Below are positions 13,028 to 16,599 of a stretch of DNA of 16,599 bases, in pieces; the first letter of the stretch is position 1; every line of letters begins with the position of its first letter. This DNA is from Planctomycetota bacterium (GTDB taxonomy: Bacteria; Planctomycetota; Planctomycetia; Pirellulales; Lacipirellulaceae). The notes beneath the pieces were generated by a model. That model did no database searches. It saw nothing but the letters and a program-made list of their open reading frames with translations, and was not told the origin of the DNA. The stretch is taken from NCBI GenBank assembly GCA_013151315.1, contig JAADIN010000171.1:1-16599 (forward strand). Reading direction: 5' to 3'. The translations under genes and the position numbers were made by a program.

Positions 13028-14014
13028 ATGAAAAATCACCTTCAGAAACTTTCAGTCCTGCTCCTGCTCTCGCTCGTCTCGATCGGATGCGACCAAGCCG
13101 AGTCGCATTCGCACGGTTCTTCCAGTTCCGAGGCGCTCTCCCGAACCTACGCCGGCGAGTACCCAATAAAAATTGTTTGCACTATCGGACAAGTCGCCGA
13201 AATGGTCTCGCGCATCGGCGGCGAGCACGTGCAGGTCGACACTTTAATGGGCCCGAGCATCGATCCCCACGTCTTTCGACCACGAGCAACTCATGTCGAT
13301 CAGCTCACTGGCGCCGACGCGATTTTTTTCAATGGTCTCCATCTCGAAGGACGGATGTCCGACCTCTTCGTGCAAATGGCCCGCACTCGACCCACCTACG
13401 CGGTCACTGAGGGCCTGCAAGCCCGGACCGATGAGCGACTCCGCGAGCCGCCCGAATTTGCAGGGATGTACGACCCCCACGTCTGGCACGACGTGGCTCT
13501 TTGGTCCGATTGCGTGAGCGACGTGGCAAAGACATTGTCCGAGTTCGATCCCGATCATGCTGACACCTTCCTCAAGAACGCGGAAGCCTACCTCGTCGAG
13601 CTTGCCGAGCTCGACCAATTCTGCCGAGAAGAAGTCGCGAAAATCCCTGAGAGTCGCCGTGTCCTGGTCACCGCCCACGACGCATTTGGCTACTTCGGCA
13701 AAGCCTACGGGATCGAAGTCTTCGGTTTGAAGGGGATTAGCTCCGACGAAGAAAAAGACCTCGCGCATCAAGAGACGGTTCAGGAAATGCTCATTGAGCG
13801 AAAAATCCCGGCCGTCTTTGTCGAATCGTCCATCGCGCACCGAACCGTCGAAGCATTGGCCGAACCCTGCCGCGATGCAGGGCACGATCTCAAAATAGGC
13901 GGAGAGCTGTACGCCGACGCCTTGGGACCCGAAGGAACCGAAGACAGCACGTACGCCGGAATGATCCGGCACAACGTGAAGACAATTGTCGACGCGCTTT
14001 CGGAAGGGAAGTAA
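13028..14014 (+). CDS. troA: Metal ABC transporter substrate-binding lipoprotein (TroA/MntA type)
   Basis: This is a cluster A-I binding protein capturing Mn2+ or Zn2+ for an ABC importer. The ATG at 13028 gives 328 aa with a lipoprotein signal peptide (MKNHLQKLSVLLLLSLVSIGC, lipobox SIGC, lipidated C21), so it should be membrane-anchored outside the cytoplasmic membrane. A short His/Ser linker (SHSHGSSSS) follows. The ligand pattern is H81 (IDPHVF), H151 (DPHVWHD), H217 (VTAHDAFGYFGKAYG) and D297 (GGELYADALG). This matches the His-His-His-Asp site of Treponema TroA, and the segments GISSDEE, VESSIAHRTVEAL and TYAGMIRHN also resemble it. The frame is open back to 12803, but the extension would hide the signal peptide. 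It is the first gene of the transporter operon, about 50 bp after an operator-like palindrome. Mn versus Zn preference cannot be decided. Confidence 0.93.
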   Translation: MKNHLQKLSVLLLLSLVSIGCDQAESHSHGSSSSEALSRTYAGEYPIKIVCTIGQVAEMVSRIGGEHVQVDTLMGPSIDPHVFRPRATHVDQLTGADAIFFNGLHLEGRMSDLFVQMARTRPTYAVTEGLQARTDERLREPPEFAGMYDPHVWHDVALWSDCVSDVAKTLSEFDPDHADTFLKNAEAYLVELAELDQFCREEVAKIPESRRVLVTAHDAFGYFGKAYGIEVFGLKGISSDEEKDLAHQETVQEMLIERKIPAVFVESSIAHRTVEALAEPCRDAGHDLKIGGELYADALGPEGTEDSTYAGMIRHNVKTIVDALSEGK

Positions 14015-14044
14015 GGGAAGTCGCAAATTCCCTCGCGTTCCCAC

Positions 14045-14076
14045 TTCCGCAATCCGAATTCCGCAATCCGAATTCC
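14045..14076. repeat. Heptad/14-bp tandem repeat just before troB
   Basis: The unit ttccgcaatccgaa repeats exactly at 14045-14058 and 14059-14072, then ttcc. Each unit is itself two related heptads (ttccgca, atccgaa). It ends one base before the troB ATG, occupying the place where a Shine-Dalgarno would be. Confidence 0.75.
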
Positions 14077-14077
14077 C

Positions 14078-14836
14078 ATGACTACTGCCTTCGAAATTCA
14101 TGACATGACCGTCGCCTATCACCGGCGTCCTGTCTTGTGGGATATCGATCTCACGCTGCCCGAGGGCAAACTCGTCGGCATTGTCGGCCCCAACGGTGCC
14201 GGCAAGACGACCCTCATCAAAGCCACCCTGGGGCTCGTTCCTTTGGCCAGCGGCAAAGTCGAAATCTACGGCAAGAGTTACCGCGAGCAGCGGCACCTCG
14301 TCGGCTACGTTCCCCAACGTGAATCCGTCGACTGGGATTTCCCCGTTACCGTGCGCGATGTCGTGCTGATGGGAACCTACGGCCGCCTAGGCTGGTTCCG
14401 CCGCCCAGGACGCGCCGAACGCAAAATTGCCGACCAATGCCTCGAACAAGTTGGCATGACCGCGCTCGCCAACCGCCAAATCCGCCAACTCTCCGGCGGA
14501 CAACAACAGCGAGTGTTCCTCGCTCGCGCCTTGGCGCAAGACGCCCAAATCTATTTCCTCGACGAGCCCTTTTCGGGCGTCGACGCCGCCACCGAAGCGG
14601 CAATCGTCGAGCTGCTCCAGACGCTTCGCGCTTCCGGAAAAACCGTATTGATTGTCCACCACGACGTCCAAACGGTCCGCGAATATTTTGATTACGTCAT
14701 CTTGCTGAACATGCGGCTCATTGCCTGCGGACCGGTCGACACCACGTTTACCAACGAAAATCTCCACAAGACCTACGGCGGCCGCCTCACCCTCCTCGAC
14801 GAAGCCGCCGAAGCGATGCGGCAGAGAGAGCCGTAG
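14078..14836 (+). CDS. troB: Metal ABC transporter ATP-binding protein (TroB/MntB type)
   Basis: This 252-aa cytoplasmic ATPase powers the importer. All nucleotide-binding motifs are present: Walker A GPNGAGKTT at 37-45, Q-loop Q80 in YVPQ, the signature LSGGQQQR from 138, Walker B YFLDEP at 159-164, D-loop SGVD and H-loop H195 in VHHD. The segment VPQRESVDWDFPVTVRDVVLMG is characteristic of manganese/zinc importer ATPases. It starts 63 bp after the binding-protein gene, with no Shine-Dalgarno because a tandem repeat abuts the ATG. Translation may rely on reinitiation or non-SD initiation, as is frequent in planctomycetes. The permease gene follows 79 bp downstream. Confidence 0.94.
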   Translation: MTTAFEIHDMTVAYHRRPVLWDIDLTLPEGKLVGIVGPNGAGKTTLIKATLGLVPLASGKVEIYGKSYREQRHLVGYVPQRESVDWDFPVTVRDVVLMGTYGRLGWFRRPGRAERKIADQCLEQVGMTALANRQIRQLSGGQQQRVFLARALAQDAQIYFLDEPFSGVDAATEAAIVELLQTLRASGKTVLIVHHDVQTVREYFDYVILLNMRLIACGPVDTTFTNENLHKTYGGRLTLLDEAAEAMRQREP

Positions 14837-14866
14837 GTCGTTAGGCGTTGCTATTTGAAACCGACC

Positions 14867-14908
14867 TAACACCTAACGACTAACACCTAACGACTAACAC
14901 CTAACGAC
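14867..14908. repeat. Three 14-bp tandem units (six heptads) between troB and troC
   Basis: The unit taacacctaacgac occurs at 14867-14880, 14881-14894 and 14895-14908 without mismatch. It reads as alternating heptads taacacc and taacgac. The preceding gtcgttaggcgtt (14838-14850) is partly complementary and could pair with it. It ends 7 bp before the troC ATG. Confidence 0.8.
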
Positions 14909-14915
14909 TTTTTCA

Positions 14916-16187
14916 ATGCTCGCACTTACCATCACCACGAAAGTCATGCTCGGCACCGCACTGCTTGGCGCCACCGCCGGAGTCGTCGGTAGCTTTGCCG
15001 TACTGCGCGGTCGTTCGTTGGTTGGCGACATGCTTGCCCACGCCGCTTTGCCTGGGATCGGGTTGGCTTTCTTGATTATGGGATCGCGCAGCATGTTAGG
15101 CCTTTCGGTCGGCGCACTGGCAAGCGGACTCCTGGCCATTGGTGCGGTAACCCTCATCGTTCGCTGGACCCGCACCAAAGAAGATGCCGCCATCGGGATT
15201 GTGCTCAGCACTTTTTTTGGTGCCGGCGTTGTTTTGCTTTCCCATATCCAGAAACCGGGAATCGGCGGCAACAAAGCGGGCCTCGATTCCTACCTCTTCG
15301 GCGAGCCTGGCAACATGCTCACCAGCGATCTGCTCGTCCTGGTCGTAGTCGGCGCGGCCATGCTTTTGGTCGTCGTACTGCTGTTCAAAGAGTTCAAACT
15401 CGTCTGTTTCGATATCGACTTCGCGCAATCGCAAGGTTGGCCCACCCTGGCACTCGACCTGCTGATGATGGCCTCGCTCGCGGTCGTAACGATCGTCGGC
15501 CTGCCGATCGTGGGAGTCATTCTCATGGCGGCCATGATTATTTTGCCGGCCGCCACGGCCCGATTTTGGACCAACCGTCTCCACGTCTTGCTGCTGCTCG
15601 CCGCAGGGTTTGGCATGGCCGCGGGGCCGCTGGGAACTTATTTCGGACGCGGCCTGCCCGCCGGAGCCTCGATCGTTCTCACCGGAGCAAGCTTTTTTGT
15701 GGTCTCGGTATTCGTAGCTCCCCAGCGGGGCGTCCTCGCTCGAGTTCTCGCCGAGTATCGGTTGCGGAAACGAATCACTCGCGAACATCTGCTCCGATCG
15801 CTCTACGAACTGAGCGAGTCCCAACTCCCCGAGATCCCCAATCTCCCGCTAGCCACCGTTCGCCAATATCGCCATTGGAACGCCCTAGAAAAACTACTCC
15901 AGCAGGAGTTCGAAGCAGGTACGATCCAGACAGATGCCGAGCACGTACAACTCACTCCGTTGGGTCTTCGCCGAGCAGCCGAATTGACCAAAGCCCATCG
16001 CCTTTGGGAAATGTACTTGGTCCAATTCGCCGACATTGCCCCCGACCACGTCGACCGCGACGCCGACGACATCGAGCACTTGCTCCCCGAAGCGTTGCTC
16101 GTCGAACTCGAACAACAGCTAGCCGACGAAGACCGTCTGCCTTCCACAGTAGCCGAGGTCCCCTCGTCGCCCCACGATTTAGGGTGA
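14916..16187 (+). CDS. troC: Metal ABC transporter permease fused to a DtxR/MntR-like domain
   Basis: Residues 1 to about 268 form an ABC-3 type integral membrane permease for Mn/Zn with about eight hydrophobic segments (SFAVLRGRSLVGDMLAHAALPG, TKEDAAIGIVLSTFFGAGVVL, LPIVGVILMAAMIILPAATA are family hallmarks). From about 285 a soluble domain follows. It has a degenerate winged helix (REHLLRSLYELSES.., LPLATVRQYRHWNALEKLL) and then a DtxR-type metal-binding/dimerisation region (LTPLGLRRAAELTKAHRLWEMYLVQ, DADDIEHLLPEAL). By-eye alignment to B. subtilis MntR puts H361, D384, E387 and H388 at ligands H77, E99, E102 and H103. D8 and E11 become H291 and R294. The fusion gives 423 aa against about 280 for a bare permease. 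A cytosolic metal-sensing gate or regulator is inference. No Shine-Dalgarno precedes the ATG; another in-frame ATG is at 14946. Confidence 0.92.
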   Translation: MLALTITTKVMLGTALLGATAGVVGSFAVLRGRSLVGDMLAHAALPGIGLAFLIMGSRSMLGLSVGALASGLLAIGAVTLIVRWTRTKEDAAIGIVLSTFFGAGVVLLSHIQKPGIGGNKAGLDSYLFGEPGNMLTSDLLVLVVVGAAMLLVVVLLFKEFKLVCFDIDFAQSQGWPTLALDLLMMASLAVVTIVGLPIVGVILMAAMIILPAATARFWTNRLHVLLLLAAGFGMAAGPLGTYFGRGLPAGASIVLTGASFFVVSVFVAPQRGVLARVLAEYRLRKRITREHLLRSLYELSESQLPEIPNLPLATVRQYRHWNALEKLLQQEFEAGTIQTDAEHVQLTPLGLRRAAELTKAHRLWEMYLVQFADIAPDHVDRDADDIEHLLPEALLVELEQQLADEDRLPSTVAEVPSSPHDLG

Positions 16188-16228
16188 GCAACAGATAGAA
16201 ATTTACCTCCACCTTCCGCTTTTTTTTC

Positions 16229-16270
16229 AATGACTAATGACAATTGACAAATAACTATTGACAAATTTCC
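16229..16270. repeat. AT-rich heptad array between troC and troD
   Basis: The stretch reads as aatgact, aatgaca, attgaca, aataact, attgaca, aatttcc, six heptads of a common type. It lies in the 150-bp gap between the two permease genes, just after a run of eight T (16220-16227) that has no hairpin before it. Confidence 0.65.
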
Positions 16271-16337
16271 TCTCCGTTACGTTGTTAGCCAGAACTTATA
16301 TCTCGAACGGCCCTTAAAACCTTTCGCCCTCCGCCCA

Positions 16338-16599
16338 ATGCAACTGCTAGACCACCTATTTGGCCCCTCAGGCGCATGGATCGTCCTCACCGGCGCAGCC
16401 ACCAACGTGGCCTGCGCGCTGGTCGGCTGCTTCCTCGTGCTACGAAAAATGAGCATGATGGGCGACGCCCTTTCCCATGCCGTCTTGCCCGGGCTGGTCG
16501 TTGCGTTTCTGCTCTCCGGTTCGACCGGCATCGTGCCGCTGTTTCTAGGCGCAGCCGCCGTCGGCCTGCTTACGACCTATCTCACGCAAACCTTGCACC
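16338..16599 (+). CDS. troD: Second metal ABC permease, 5' part only
   Basis: The frame from the ATG at 16338 is open to the window end (87 codons). It reads as the start of another ABC-3 permease: MQLLDHLFGPSGAWIVLTGA, NVACALVGCFLVLRKMSMMG, then DALSHAVLPGLVVAFLLSGS, the conserved first cytoplasmic loop and second helix of TroC/TroD/ZnuB proteins. Three hydrophobic segments are visible. It lies 150 bp after the first permease gene, same strand, matching the troABCD order with two permeases that would form a heterodimer. No clear Shine-Dalgarno precedes it. The C-terminus, and whether it too carries a regulator domain, lies outside the window. Confidence 0.88.
   Translation, partial: MQLLDHLFGPSGAWIVLTGAATNVACALVGCFLVLRKMSMMGDALSHAVLPGLVVAFLLSGSTGIVPLFLGAAAVGLLTTYLTQTLH

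Noticed and set aside
13244..14317. Minus-strand 357-codon frame opposite the troA/troB genes
   Set aside because: It spans two confidently identified plus-strand genes, and its sequence mirrors their codons.
14867..14908. CRISPR-like direct repeats
   Set aside because: Units are 14 bp with no spacers between them and no cas genes in the window; they are a simple tandem array. The same applies to 12057-12120 and 4534-4575.
15096..15824. Minus-strand frame opposite the permease gene
   Set aside because: Shadow of a hydrophobic gene; His/Asp/Gln-rich antisense composition.

Overview
The window looks like a chromosomal stretch of a planctomycete, probably from the Pirellulales. This is an inference from gene content (a Pirellula-like secreted protein of unknown function, LipA and M16 peptidases of planctomycete style, a Tro-type metal transporter), from the moderately GC-rich sequence, and from gaps filled with palindromic and short tandem repeats. 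I see no rRNA, tRNA, CRISPR array, prophage or insertion-sequence transposase.

Positions 1-5886 form one long minus-strand run. In transcription order it holds rarA (clamp-loader-like AAA+ ATPase), a small ABM-fold protein translationally coupled to a single-domain CbiX/SirB chelatase, a secreted protein of unknown function, cysK (O-acetylserine sulfhydrylase), lipA (lipoyl synthase) and the 5' part of an unidentified gene cut by the window edge. CbiX (siroheme or cobalamin metal insertion), CysK and LipA give this run a loose sulfur and tetrapyrrole flavour, but the gaps argue against one operon.

Positions 5887-6209 are a divergent intergenic region carrying a 140-bp foldback (MITE-like) element with perfect 13-bp terminal inverted repeats. 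It is followed by sthA (soluble transhydrogenase) on the plus strand. sthA converges on an M16 peptidase gene, with a perfect 30-nt palindrome between them.

Positions 7754-12013 (minus) hold two M16 peptidase genes. The upstream one (10766-12013) has lost the zinc-binding HxxEH motif. The downstream one (7754-8994) keeps HFLEH but is broken by a one-base frameshift near 8812-8830. Between them lie a two-TM protein of unknown function and a DUF433/DUF5615-type antitoxin/toxin pair. A GNAT acetyltransferase follows at 12155-12736.

Positions 12963-16599 (plus) carry a Tro/Mnt-type metal ABC transporter: lipoprotein binding protein, ATPase, a permease fused at its C-terminus to a DtxR/MntR-like domain, and the start of a second permease cut by the window end. 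A perfect 7-1-7 palindrome of Fur-box geometry lies about 50 bp before the first gene. The fused regulator-like domain and this operator candidate are the most biologically suggestive features.

A second theme is intergenic repeats. At least six gaps hold short tandem arrays whose period is 7 or a multiple of 7 (7, 14 or 21 nt). Most minus-strand gene ends are followed by a different hairpin-forming repeat.
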